Notes: generated by a model from the letters alone, not told the origin. Positions 19,881-31,061 are shown, numbered from the stretch's first letter. The stretch: 64,000 bases of DNA from Dichetophora obliterata (GCA_963920525.1 OY986435.1:303931408-303995407), one strand, 5' to 3'. Translations and numbers: made by a program.

Positions 19881-20672
19881 AATGATTGAATCATGCTCGT
19901 AACCAAAAATTTTCTAATTTCGTCATGATTCGAGCGTTGTCACAAGAAATTTTTCTGCCTCTGCAGATACGATTGAGATTCGCTTTGTGTGGGGATGCAG
20001 GTTATTTTTTGTAATGTTTGCATTGGAACCCCCAAAAGGGTGACTTATATAGTGTAGGTGTATACGAGATAGTTTAGGAAATTTTTTTGCCACACCCCGT
20101 TTTAACGCCCACAACTCAATAAAATGCTATATTTCGGACGGTTTGATGGTATTAGACTGCAATTTGGCAAATTAGTTTGTATGGTTACTTTCGGTAACTG
20201 TACTATTAATGAGTGTCCAGCCCCTTTTACAGTCCACAAATCAATGAAAATGCTTTCTTTAAAACGGTCTTGGTCGTATAAAACATAAATTTGATAGTTT
20301 AGTTTGTATGGTTACTATCAGCAACTGTACTAAAAATTTGTTTCCACGTCCCGTTTTTCGGCCCACAAATAAGTGAAAATGCTGTATTTCAAGCTGCTGT
20401 ATTTTCGTCGTATAATTCTAAAATTTGGTAATTTAGTTTGTATGGCTACTTACGGGAAACGTATTAAAAATGGGCGTGGTGGCTCTATAGCAAAGCGCAC
20501 TTTTTGATTAATCATTAAAATTAACTACTGAGACGATAGCGCTGAAATTTTGGCAGTCCATTTGCTTGGAATACGAAATAGTTTAGGACAAATTTGTGTT
20601 ACACCCCTTTTACCGCTCATAAATCAATAAAAATGCTTTATTTCGGACGGTTTTGATCGTATTAAACTAATA
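19881..20672. repeat. decayed ~125-bp tandem array with GTTTGTATGGTTACT core
   Basis: TAGTTTGTATGG(T/C)TACT recurs at about 20173, 20298 and 20427; each is preceded by a CCCACAA(A/C)T-AATG-AAATGCT block and followed by AACTGTACTA. Fragments continue at 20580-20672 and resume after the inserted element at 21270-21560. Noncoding. Such blocks (CACACCCCTTTTACCGCCCA) occur in dispersed fly repeats; exact family unknown. Confidence 0.65.
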
Positions 20673-21269
20673 GCGCATTCTTTTCTGAAAAAAATTCTGA
20701 CCTCACAGAATGCAAAATTTTTTAGATTCTGACATGAATTTGCAGAATGTTGACTTCTTTTGAGCTAAGAAAAGAACGAAAAAATGCAACATTTTTTTTT
20801 CATTTGATATTGGCTGCACTGTTGTATTGAATTCCGATGTATTTACGATTGAGGTTATGTATAGTTCCGACTGCATGGAATTTTTAACGAATGGTCATTG
20901 AGCTGTTAAGTTTTATTAAAACTAACCACTTTAATTATTTAATTATTTTGGATTAAAAATAAAAAAATTTTCAAAATTGGAACATTTTGCCTCTCAAAAT
21001 TGTCACAGCATATAATATTACTGCCAAAATGATTTTTTTTTGTTTTTATGTTGGTATTAGTAGAGAACAGAATGCAGAACCGCCGAATTTTACAGGTCAG
21101 AAAATTCTGTATTTGTTATTTCGTGTAATTTTCGAGAAAAGAACACGATTTATTTTCAGGCCAACATTTTTTTTTAGAAAAGAACGGTCAACATTTTTTT
21201 TTTCTAAAAAGGTTTGACTCTTGAAAAGGTCAGAAAAAATGCAGAGTTTTTTTCCAGAAAAGAATGAGC
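20673..21269. mobile_element. TA-flanked MITE, 597 bp, inserted in the tandem array
   Basis: Left GCGCATTCTTTTCTGAAAAA is matched in inverse by the right end TTTTTCCAGAAAAGAATGAGC, allowing two differences near the tip and a few inside. TA flanks both ends (20671-20672, 21270-21271). The array sequence on the left (ATTAAACTAA) resumes at the right (AAAAATTTG…CTTACTTTCGG), so it is a true insertion. Inside, AGAATGCA-like and TTCTGACC-like words repeat in both directions. No transposase. Mariner/Tc1-type target preference is inferred from TA alone. Confidence 0.7.
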
Positions 21270-21560
21270 TAAAAAATTTGATTCATAAGCTTACTTTCGG
21301 ACACTGTACTGAAAATGAGCGTGGTCACGCATCCACGCATCCACGCCCACACGCCCACTAATAGATATGCCAAAGGATAAGAATGGAGTGAAGCAAGACG
21401 TAAAATCTAAAATAAGCTGAAATTTTGGCAGTCACTTGTTTCGCGTACGAAATGGTTTAAGGAAAAAAGTGTTGCCGCACCTCTTTTACCGCCCACACAT
21501 TCCTAAAAATTATTTAATTCGGACGTTTTTGTTAGTATTGGAATACAATTTAGAAATTTA

Positions 21561-23387
21561 TTTTCTATTTTTTGTGTTTTGTATTTGAAGCTCCAGAAAG
21601 GTGGCAGTTAGAGCGAAGGTGTGTTTAGAAGTTAAGAAGTTTCACTTCTGTACTGTATACACGCTAAACTGTGATTTTTTTTCATCAAAAAATATAAATG
21701 CTAAAATTGCAATACTCTTGGAACTGCTAAAACTTTTTTGTTTGAAAACACACTTTTTTGCGAACGTGATTGAGTTTTGAAAAATCCTTACTGTATAAGG
21801 AAAAAAATTAGTTTTTGGGGGAGGCTCTTTAATACAATCTTTCAGAATATTACTTTGTAGACCAATGAGACTTGAGTAGGAAATGTGGCCCCTGATTAGC
21901 CTTTTAGAACAATACATAATTTTTTACTTTCAGACATCATACATATACGTCTATTAAAAAAAGTGGTAGACTTTTGATATAGTTTTGTGTTTCAACACAC
22001 TTTCACGGTGTAGATAAATAAATATTGAGACTTTTAGTTGTATTCTATAAAACATGTATCATCGAAGTCTTCAATAAATAAAAATAGCTCATCTATGATT
22101 TTGATTAATGTTACCAATTCTAGTGCTTCATTTCTTGAACTCGACTGGAGTTTGCCAAAGATTTTAGTTCGCCCTAAATGCGATGTCTAAAATAATAAAT
22201 GACTCTTTCGATCGGTCTGTTGATAAGATCGCAGCCTTTCTTTTATTCATTTTCTTTCACTTTACATCCTTTTACTGTCGACTTTCTAGAAACTCCACAA
22301 ATGACCGCATAAATCCCACAAATTGTTAACCCAGTGAAAGGTTGCAGCTATTTCGCTCTTTCTCAATCTCGTCGATTTCTGCAAAATGTTCTTTATGTTG
22401 GCAATTTCTCAAAACGACTGTCACGAATTTCTTGCCGCTTAAATGCATAACGGTGTCTTTTTGTTAAACTTTTCTTCAGTTTTTGAGGTGTTTTTTTGTT
22501 CCTTTTATCTTGGCAAAACGAAACAGCCAGCTACAAAATAATGCCGCTCACAACAACAACAAAGCGTGTGGGTTTCATCATCACTCACTCGGGTTTAACT
22601 TAGTTTTTATTACCACAGCCACCAGCCATGTGTCGACGGTATGGTTTTGCTGCGCTTCATAGTTCCATGATCTAGTCTGGTCGCAGATACAGCTACAGCT
22701 GATTCGGTTACATTCAAATGCATTAAAATACAGACGTTCTTGTTGCATGTAGTTATGTGATATATTTGGCTTAAAGGTTCGTCGTCGTTTTAAGCATCGT
22801 CGTCACCGTCTTTTAGAGCAGGTGTACGAATTCGTTGGTTATTTTTTCCACTTGTAATATTGTCTGCCAATCGTGCACTTTGTATATTTTTTTATTTTGA
22901 TTTTACTTTTGTGTTGTTTTTGCTCGTGTTTTTGCTTTTGTTTTGCAAAACGTATGGAAACTATGCCAATCTCATCGTTTGTTTATAGGTTTGTCCGTCC
23001 AAATCAACATTCAATATCGGAGTTTGTTTAGCAAATCGCTGAATGCGGCTTTTGTTTGTATGTGATGTGCTGTGAATGTGTGTGCTATTGGGTGTGGTTA
23101 ACATGCTTTTGAAATTGTTTTGCTTTGCACAAGTTTTTGGATTCATATCAGCTACGTTTTTTAGATCTTAGATCATTTGACCCCTTCATGATTGCAGAAA
23201 ACTTAACCTCAAAAGCCAAATTTTTATTACTATTCATGTTTATTCACTTATCGAAGAACTAGATCAATAAGTCGAATCAAATAAGAATAACTTAAATGAT
23301 TATGACAAAAATTAAGAAAAAGCTGTAGAATTAAAAATGAAGTGGTGCGGTTGGGAGAACCGAAGTGCCTTACGTGTTTTCTTCATT
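21561..23387. other. 1.8-kb unassigned stretch
   Basis: No TE motif or coding frame recognised. 22250-23150 has more balanced composition than its surroundings and several CGTCGTC, CAACAACAAC and TTTTGTTTTTG runs, as in unique noncoding fly DNA. Nothing firm. Confidence 0.35.
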
Positions 23388-23689
23388 TCCGAATGTAATT
23401 CGAAATAAAATCTGTGCTTAAATTTTTACTTTTTTATTTTATATATTTTTTTTAAGGCAAAAAATGTAAATTGGCAATAAAACTAAAAGGTTTATTTTAA
23501 TATTTTAGAAAAAAATATTTTTTTAATAAAAATTAAGATGTAAAATTCTTATGAGAGATAAAAATAGGCAGTTACCGTTGGCAGCGATGTTTGTTTATTG
23601 ACCCAATAAGGCGTTGAGCATTGAACATTCATCACGTTGCTCGTATGGAGCTGAAACTGTTTGAATATTTGGATTGAAAACTGGACTTA

Positions 23690-24600
23690 AGAGTATTAAA
23701 CAAAAAAATAAATTTTTAGGGTCAAAAATTTTTTTGAAATTCCTACATCAGATTCGAAATCAGTGACCCCTTGTACTGCTAGCACATATATATACAAAGA
23801 GTATTAAACCAAAAAAATTTTTTATAATCCACCCTTTAAAAAAACTTTTCGAAATTTTAACATCAGGTTTGAAATCAGTGACCAGCGCATCTTTAAAGAG
23901 TATAAAGCCAAAAAATACTTTTAAGGTCCACCCTAGTGTCTAAATACTTCTTAAAATTCTTGCATCAAGTTCGAAATGAGCGAGACCTTAATATTTCAAG
24001 CACATACAGCTTAAGTATAAAAAACAGATTTTCAGAGTCCACCCTAGGGTCAAGAAAAAATTTTTTAAATTATGTTGATTTTATATTATTTATATTTAAT
24101 TTTGATTTTATATTTAAATAAAAATTCTATATAATAAATCATACTTGATTTAAACTATCAAACATTTAGAATTTGATATAATTTGAATACAAATTCTAAA
24201 AGTTTGATATTTTAAATCATACTTGATTTAAACTATCAAACACTATTGTTATAAAATCAACATAATAAATAACAAGGTCATTTAGAAAACACTTTGATTT
24301 TTTAAATTTTAACTTCAGATTCAAAATCAGCGACCCCTTGTACTGCTAGCACATATACAAAGAGTAATTAAAAAAAAAAACAAAAATATACATATTTAGG
24401 GTCCACCCTATTGACAAAAACTTTTTGAAATTCAAACATCAGGTTCGAAATCAGTGACCGGTTAACTATCTCTAAAGAGTATAAAGGCAAAAACAAATAT
24501 TTTTAAGGGCCACCCTAGTGTCAAAAAATTTCATGAAATTATAACATCAGTTTCGAAATCAGCGACCCCTTAATACTGCAAGCACAATTACAAAGAGTAT
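23690..24600 (+). repeat. ~110-bp tandem array A, six units, split by a foldback
   Basis: TTCGAAATCAGCGACC-like cores occur at about 23753, 23867, 23971, 24321, 24444 and 24552. Each unit also has GGGTCCACCCTAGTGTCAAA and CAAAGAGTATAAA words. Spacing is 100-125 bp except for the gap between units 3 and 4, which is filled by the foldback. Units differ by many substitutions, so the array is old. Confidence 0.8.
24065..24300. repeat. foldback element, short copy, inside array A
   Basis: TTATGTTGATTTTATATT at the left and ATAAAATCAACATAATAAAT at the right form terminal inverted repeats. The interior has alternating AAATCATACTTGATTTAAAC palindromes and AACTATCAAACATTTAGAAT, the same words as the foldbacks at 18 kb and 61-63 kb. 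Lacks the SINE-like core. Confidence 0.65.
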
Positions 24601-24715
24601 AAAACAACAGAGAGACATAAAAAGAGAAAGAGAGAGTTGCGCAGTCGTCTACTCGTTTTTTAGTCCGCTCGAATTTTAATGCTCGCACACACACACACAG
24701 TGCACTCGCCTGCTA

Positions 24716-25504
24716 CCCAGTGGGCAAAAGCAAGACTTTGAAGCGCTTCTAGCAGGCCATCATATGGATTTTTTTAGCCCTTCCGTACTCATCTCTAAGC
24801 CAACTAACTTTTTTATATGAACGAGAAAATTTTCTAGGCCTTCCTCTCTCGCCACTCTAAAGAAGCCTGCTAGAAGCCTGCTAGAAGCCCTTTTTGAGAA
24901 TGCACATTAGAAAAAAAAAAAATAAATATGTATCAACTTGAAATAAAAAAATTATTGATAATTTCCAGATTTGAACCAACGTCCTCTCATGTGGCAAATT
25001 CGCAACCCAACTCAGAAAAAAAATTTTTGTATGTTTTTTAAAATCGAGTGAAAACATGTATATATACTATATTTTTTTAAAATATGTAGTTTATAAAAAT
25101 ATTTTAAAAATTTTTCTGTGCCTTTAAAAAAGTTTTTTTAATTTTTTTGTAAAATTTCTTCAACAAGAAAATATTTAAAAATTTTCATATAATATAATAA
25201 TTTTCATATGTAATGTGTTGGACTTCGGAGACCTGGGTTCGAGCCCACTCTCGAACAAAAATTTTTTGTTTTGTTTTTTTTTAAAATTAAGATTTTTTCA
25301 AATTGATCTGATCATTTATAATTTTTTCTAAATTTTTTTAAGAAATTTTTCATATAAAATATTATTAAAAGAGTCTAAACTTTCAAAAGGTAGGCCTTAC
25401 AGAAGCACTCATCAAGACAGCGAACATGGAAGGAATATTGACGCCAATAAAAGTACTACTAGCATCCCTTCTTTTGCGTAACACTAGCTAAAATGCCCAC
25501 TGGG
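24716..25504. mobile_element. TA-flanked MITE, 789 bp, with empty site in the sister copy
   Basis: TIRs CCCA(G/C)TGGGCA (11 bp, nearly self-palindromic), TA at 24714-24715 and 25505-25506. DINE-like copy B preserves the unoccupied site as GCCTGCTAGTTTGTGG (minus strand, near 39128-39147). Near the left half, AGAAGCCTGCTAGAAGCC repeats. It contains tRNA-box-like strings (GGTTCGAGCCC at about 25243; inverse TTGAACCAACG at about 24971) but no coding frame. Superfamily is not resolved by an 11-bp TIR; TA suggests Tc1/mariner. Confidence 0.8.
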
Positions 25505-25630
25505 TAGTTTGTAGTCTGCTCGATACTAGCACGCATACCCTTACAGCAATCTCACTTTTATTCGTACGTGACGGTTTCTACCAAATTACACCACCCTCAA
25601 GCGGTGTAAAGGAACTAGCTCCAAAAAAAT

Positions 25631-26369
25631 AATACTAAATAAAATAAAAATAAAAAACAAAACTAAAATAAAACTAAGAATAAAAATTAATAATAAAAAA
25701 AAGCATAAAAAGCAAAATTAAAATCGTATCTATAATAAAATTTTTAAAAGAACATTTTTATAAAATATCTTAAACATGTACAACTATTTTTTAGGTTAAA
25801 TTTTTAAATTATTAAATTTTTTTACTTCTTTTTTTTATCTGATTCTAAAGATAGCATTAATAATTGTACCAAAAATATTGTTAGTAAAACGTCTTAGTGG
25901 ACAAAATCATTCCTTTATTAATTGCCCACTGTTAATATGGCAAAAAAGTCCCACTTAACTAAACAACAAACCACATTTGCCCACCGTTGATCTATACCAT
26001 AATTACGAAAACATTGTCTAAGTGAAAATAGTTTAGTTCAATACAATAATTAAAGATATTAGTAAGATTTTATTTAGGTTTTGACATATTAATTAGCATA
26101 GGTTTGTAAACACAAATAAACCAACCACACCACTACTGCGACCAACTACCTCGTACTCGTACTCCATTACAGATTCAACTCAATATGATGTAAGTAGTAA
26201 CTCTTATTAGGTAAAAATTTTAGTTACGAAATTAATTTCGTCAAGTGTTTCTTTTAAGGCTGAGCGTAAGAAAATGAAAAAGAAGTAAATGAAAGTTTTC
26301 CGGTTTTATTGACATTTTTATAACAAAGTATTGAAAATAAATGGTAGATAGGAGTCATGGAGTCAAAAA
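25631..26369. other. AT-rich gap
   Basis: A-rich tracts (25620-25740), then unassigned sequence. No gene seen. Confidence 0.4.
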
Positions 26370-27370
26370 GTGGGGTAAATTGAAATAAATTTTGGCAAAT
26401 TTGATATTTTATATACGAACTGTCTTTTTTTTTTAAAATATACATAACATAGTTAACAATAACAAAAATAGTAAGGTAATGTGAGGTGAGTTGAGACATG
26501 TTATGGTTTTTTGCCGTTAGGTGTGTTAAAATGAATTATTCCCGATTTGTTTTTGGTACATTCACAAAGCTAGACATTAGGTGCAACTTTTGGCATCATT
26601 ACATTGATAGAAATTAAATAAAAAATAAAATATTTGACTTTGCAACATGAAAAAATGGGGTGATTTAAGAAAAGTGGGGTGATTTGAGAGAAAAGAGAAC
26701 CGAAAAAAATTAAAATTTAAATGGCGCGAAAACTATGTTTTATGATCAAAAATGACAAATAAAAGTTGAATTAATTCGATTCGGAGCCTCACATAGCACT
26801 AATCTAAAAACTTTTGTTCATATCGGCACATTTAGGATGTACTTCACGTGGCATTATTGGGTTAAAACAAAAAATACAAAAACTTTACATTGGTCAAATG
26901 AATAATGAAGAGACGCACAAAAATCCTCAAAAATAGCACCGCAATTACTTCTATGTCGATTCTTAAATCACCCCATTTTTTTTCTCATATCTCCCCGTGA
27001 CGCGATTTTTGTTGTAGTGTACGCGTCCTAAAAATAAATTCAGATAAATGCAAAATCTTTCAGCAAATCAAAAGCGGAAAGTATAACGAACATTTTACTT
27101 ATATTTACCTTTTTTTGGGATGTGCAAAAATGTCGATTTCGGAACACCAAAAACTCTCTAAAAAACTTTGAAAAATTTCTTCTTGGAGAGAACTAAAAAA
27201 TGCGTGCACACACGTCTAGCGTTTAAGAGATGGTAGTATGCCAATAACTAACCATTTCAAGAATTTAGCGATTCTATAGCTTTTATGTCGAAAAAAATAT
27301 TCGCACTTCTCAAATAACCCCACTTTACATAAAAATAGCCGCACTTCGAAAATCACCCCACTTTATATAT
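26370..27370. repeat. region with GTGGGGTGATTTGAG words in both orientations
   Basis: AAAAGTGGGGTAAATTGAAA (26371), GAGGTGAGTTGAGACATG (26483), ATGGGGTGATTTAAGAAAAG (26653), GTGGGGTGATTTGAGAG (26673) on the plus strand; CTTAAATCACCCCATTTT (26966), CTCAAATAACCCCACTTT (27316) and AAAATCACCCCACTTTATA (27350) in inverse. The two orientations face one another across about 1 kb, as in an element with reiterated subterminal motifs. No coding frame or target duplication found. Confidence 0.5.
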
Positions 27371-27491
27371 AAAAAAAAACAAAAAATATTAAAAACGAAC
27401 AAACTTGCAGTCAATAAAAAAAAAAAAAAAAAAAAAACAATACAATATGGAACAAATCTAGTTTAGGGGCAAGAGCCCAATTTTATTTTAA
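27371..27491. repeat. poly-A tract and TTAA target
   Basis: About 23 A residues at 27416-27438 precede the TTAA (27488-27491) used by the piggyBac element. Confidence 0.8.
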
Positions 27492-27505
27492 CCCGAATCC
27501 GTCCC

Positions 27506-27524
27506 TTGTGTCAATTTGACACAA
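27506..27524. promoter_or_regulatory. subterminal 19-bp palindrome, left
   Basis: TTGTGTCAATTTGACACAA is a near-perfect palindrome repeated at the other end (30063-30081, TTGTGTCAAATTGACACAA). It is probably a transposase-binding or end-recognition repeat; that role is inferred from its symmetric position. Confidence 0.6.
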
Positions 27525-28016
27525 TTTGCAAATTCATTTTAAAACAGCGCTATTAATTTTAAGACAAATGGAAAACAAAAATGGTTCTAAGAGTTTTTTC
27601 TGCAGAATTTTATACTGTCGTATACTCGACATGAAAACATACTCACAATGCTGCCAATATGAAAAGTTACAAAAGAGTCCCTCTTGTGTCAATTTCACAC
27701 AATATGATGAGGCATTTGCCCCTGTCGCATTGGTCAAGAATTGAAAGCAATTTCTAGCATTTTCTCTTGCTCTCGAAAAATTAACATTACGAATGCATGT
27801 GCATCATCAGTTTTTCCCCCTTCTTTCTCCACCAGTTCACCGAAATTCACCTTCAAACTCGCAAAATAGCTTCAATTCTTGAACAATAGCACTTAGTAAT
27901 GCTTTGATAACTTGTTTACGTTACAGTTTTCATTCAGCGTTTATTGAGTGCGTTTGTTCTTGAGTTTTTAACAATAAATTTATAATTAGAAGCGAATGTA
28001 AAATAATTAAAAAACG

Positions 28017-29840
28017 ATGGCTAGTCAGTCAAATGATTGGTTCGCGAATCTGGCAAGTAATGACAGTGAAATGTTTGATACTGAGGATGAGGATGAAAAT
28101 TATGTTCCAGAAAGCGATTCTGAAAATTATGAGAGTGGCAGTGATTATGATTTCATTGACCAAGAAACGAGACAAGAGGTTGCGCTCCAGCCAAATGTGT
28201 CGTTACAGTCTAAAGACAAAACAATTCAATACTCTTTGGAGCCACCGAGCTTCCCACAGAGACCAACTGTTTCTTCAGTGTTTCGTGGCATTTCAGGTAA
28301 TAGGTTTATATTGTACTTATATAATATAACATATTATTTATTTTATTATATAATAATATTTAATTATTATATAATTGTTGTAACAAGGCCCTACTCCGTA
28401 TGCAGCAGCACGTTGTGTAGACCCACTACATTCATTTCTGCAATTCATTGAGCCATTCGAAAATAGGGTCGTCGAAATGACAAACATGTTTGGTATAAGT
28501 AAGTACGGAGACAATTGGAAGTGTGTTGATATTGTTGCTATGCGTGCATATTACGGTTTGTTATTGCTGGCCGGCGTGTACCGTTCGCATGGAGAATGTG
28601 CGACGGAATTATGGAATGACAAAACTGGCCGAGCAATATTTCGCGCCACCATGTCCTTGAAGCGTTTCAAAGAAATAAACCGATGTCTGCGCTTTGACAA
28701 TCCTCAACAAAGAGACAGATCAACTACTCGAGACAAATTGGATCCAATTCGGGTTGTTTTCGACAAGTGGGTTCTACACTTGAAAGCATTGTATGTTCCA
28801 GGCAAATTTGTAACGGTTGACGAACAATTATTACCGTTTCGCGGAAGGTGTCCGTTCATTCAATATATTCCATCAAAGCCTCATAAATACGGTATCAAAC
28901 TTTGGATTGTTTGCGATGCGGAAAGCTATTATGTGTACAACGTTGATCCTTATGTGGGACGTGATCGAAACTGTAGCAGTGAAAGGAACCAAGGTGAACG
29001 TGTGGTATTGCAACTTACGGAAGGTCTCAATGGCCGAAATGTCACATGTGACAACTTTTTTACGTCTCGTAGTTTGGCTGTTTCATTGAAGCAACGCCAA
29101 ATGACAATTGTTGGCACGATTCGTAAAAATCGGAAGGAACTTCCCCCTTTATTGCTCAACATGAAGCAGCATCCTCAATACCACTCAGAATTTCTGTTTG
29201 ATCATGACCTACGAGCTTCACTTGTATCTTACGTTCCAAAAAAGCTGCGTTTTGTCACTTTGCTAAGTACCATGCACACTAAAAAAAAAATTGATAACGA
29301 CGACAAAAAAAAAAACCTGAAATTATAAACTTTTATAACACCACGAAAGGGGGAGTTGATACTGTGGACGAAATGATTGGTACATATCGGTGCAAACGAA
29401 AAGTGAACAGATGGCCAGTCGCATTTTTCTGCAATATGATCGACATATCTGCTCTGAATGCGTACGTTATCTTCACTTCTATGAATCCATATTGGAACTA
29501 TTCGAAAAAGAATTTCCGTCGTCGATTGTTTCTAATTGAAGTTGGAACTGCGCTTGCACAACCATTCATTGAAAACCGTCAGTGTTTGCCGAGAGGAGAA
29601 AACGCAAAATCTGTTGTTAGTGAAATTCAGGGTTTTCCACAAAATCCAACTACAAATGAGCCCAGCACATCAAGAATTCGTCTACAACATGCAGAATCAT
29701 CAAGAAAACGTGCTAGATGTCATTTATGTCCAAACATTTCTAAGGCAAACGTCCATTCCGTTCGATGTGACAAATGCGTAAAAAATGTTTGCCCAAGTCA
29801 TCGATTCATATTGTGTGAACAATGTGAACAAAAATTTTAA
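28017..29840 (+). pseudogene. piggyBac transposase, near-intact, one frameshift, probable intron
   Basis: ATG 28017 opens MASQSNDWFANLASNDSEMF and an acidic N-terminus. At 28296 codon text runs into a probable 91-bp intron (28297-28387, GTAATA…ACAAG). Splicing restores GISGPTPYAAARCVDPLHSF, a family hallmark. The catalytic Asp blocks are VTVDEQLLPFRGRCPF, NVTCDNFFTSRSLAV and KGGVDTVDEMIGTYRC (the DDD triad of PiggyBac). The C-terminus is a Cys/His-rich zinc-binding domain, CX2C-X12-CX2C-X4-CX2H-X4-CX2C, ending FILCEQCEQKF. One break: an 11-A run at about 29305-29315 shifts frame just before the third Asp block; a run length divisible by three would keep it open. Total about 577 residues, normal for the family. 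It could be a real lesion or a homopolymer sequencing error. Confidence 0.92.
28297..28387 (+). other. probable 91-bp intron of the piggyBac gene
   Basis: Exon TTTCAG/GTAATAGG … TTGTAACAAG/GCCC. The interval is almost pure A+T, is not a multiple of three, and removing it joins GIS-G-PTPY in the reading frame expected from piggyBac proteins. The acceptor pyrimidine tract is weak. The alternative is an AT-rich insertion. Confidence 0.65.
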
Positions 29841-30301
29841 CATATTTTCATTTTTCTAATTTTTATCTTTTATACCTTCTTTCTGTAATAAGTATTTTCA
29901 TAACTTTCTCACTAATATTTTTTTTTTAATTTCTTATAACATAAAAGTTCATTTGGCTGTATTTCTTGAAATTCTTTAATTTTTAATAAATAATATAATC
30001 CATACAAATCTATATTTGGTCATAAAATTATTTCTCAACTTGTGGTGGTGATTAAAAATTCATTGTGTCAAATTGACACAAAAGGGACTCTTTTGTGTAT
30101 GGAATTGAGGGACGGATGAGGGTTAAATAAGTGTTTTTACCCCCTTAAGGTCAAATTTCTTCACAGTTCGGTAAAAGTTACCGTGCCGGTAAACTCCCAA
30201 CTTGCAGCAAATGGAGGTATGATTTTTCAGTAAGTTTTGAGTTTAGCAAGACGGTAACTTTTATCGATTCGCGCTTTGAAGTGATGTGTTTATTAAAAAT
30301 A

Positions 30302-31061
30302 CAGTGAAACCTCTACTAACGGACACCTCTCTTAAGCGGACCCTCTCTTGAGCGGACGCGGACAGTATATTTTCGTCTAATTGGGCGATAACCTCTGTTA
30401 GGCGGACGCGAACCTCCCTCAAGCGGACACAAACGTCTGTTGAACGGACGCGAACCTCTGTTGGACGGACGCGAACCTCTCTCAAGCGGACACATACGTC
30501 TGTTGAACGGACGCGAACCTCTGTTGGACGGACGCGAACCTCTCTCAAGCGGACACGAGCGAGAAATGTAACTGACAAAATGTGTGTAAACATACAGAAA
30601 TGAAATTGGGGATTTCCCTCACAAAGCGCCTCGCTTGTTTTCACTGAGCTATAGAACGTTGCAGTGAATAGACATACAAGATGGCGAACCTATATGCAAA
30701 ACAGTTTTTTTAAAGAAAAATAAAAAAACTTACGTCAATCGACGATTTCTGAATTTCTTAAGTCATGAATTACACATGTAAAATATTTGTCAATTGCATA
30801 CTATTTTTCATGATATGAACTGAATTTTTTTTTATTTTAAACACATATCCGTTAAAAGAATATAATATAATGAGCGATTTTATTAAATACGTAAATACAA
30901 TAAGTGAATTTTGCATTGAAAAAAATTTTCTTTAACATTTGCTCATTAATCTATAACAAAATTTAAAGATATACAACTCAGCCTCTCTATTAAGCGGACA
31001 CCTCTATTGGACCGACAAAAATGGGCTGACGGTGAGTGTCCGCCCAAGAAAGGTTTCACTG
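30302..31061. mobile_element. pogo/Tc1-type MITE, 760 bp, TA duplication
   Basis: CAGTGAAACCTCTACTAACG at the left faces an inverse CAGTGAAACCTTTCTTGGGC at the right; TA flanks each end (30300-30301, 31062-31063). CAGTGAAACCTCT is a start seen in Tigger/pogo-like families. No transposase is encoded. The left third is a minisatellite built from the terminal sequence itself, and isolated CCTCTNTTNxGCGGACA words recur near the right end (30985-31015). Confidence 0.85.
30320..30562. repeat. hierarchical minisatellite, 21-bp subunits in 63-bp units
   Basis: Units such as GAACCTCTGTTGGACGGACGC are 21 bp long and occur in threes; the 63-bp triplet starting at about 30410 recurs at about 30473 and begins again at about 30536. 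Because 21 is a multiple of three, the minus strand shows a long open frame of seven-residue repeats (VRLREVR, VRPTEVR, VRSTDVC); I regard this as a by-product, not a protein. Confidence 0.85.

Larger units (their letters stand above)
23388..25630 (+). mobile_element. Helitron/DINE-like element, copy A (with nested insertions)
   Basis: Starts with the short hairpin TTCCGAATGTAATTCGAA (stem TTCGAAT, loop TAC) and ends near GTGACGGTTTCTACC…GGAACTAGCTCC. Between are a unique block (CAGTTACCGTTGGCAGCG, GTTGAGCATTGAACATTCAT), a tandem array of ~110-bp units, a GAGAGAAAGAGAGAGTTGCG block and a GCACACACACAC block. Every block recurs in inverse orientation at 39045-40754. Terminal hairpin plus internal tandem array without TIRs is the layout of DINE-1/Helentron elements; that family call is inference. 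Nested inside are a foldback (24065-24300) and a MITE (24716-25504). Confidence 0.65.
27492..30122 (+). mobile_element. complete piggyBac element, 2,631 bp, TTAA duplication
   Basis: Left end CCCGAATCCGTCCCT and right end (inverse) CCCTCATCCGTCCCT give a 15-bp TIR with two differences, flanked by TTAA at 27488-27491 and 30123-30126. A 19-bp palindrome TTGTGTCAATTTGACACAA lies just inside each end (27506-27524; 30063-30081), recalling the separate internal repeats of known piggyBacs. A third, imperfect copy is at about 27688. The single gene encodes a piggyBac transposase broken by one A-tract indel. The flanks are otherwise AT-rich. Among the window's elements this and the mariner are the best preserved. 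Confidence 0.95.

Noticed and set aside
24960..25260. tRNA genes suggested by B-box-like strings inside the 789-bp MITE
   Set aside because: No matching A box or cloverleaf stems could be folded on either strand.
30261..30644. Minus-strand 127-codon frame with seven-residue repeats
   Set aside because: Produced by a minisatellite whose period (21 bp) is a multiple of three; the frame has no independent support.
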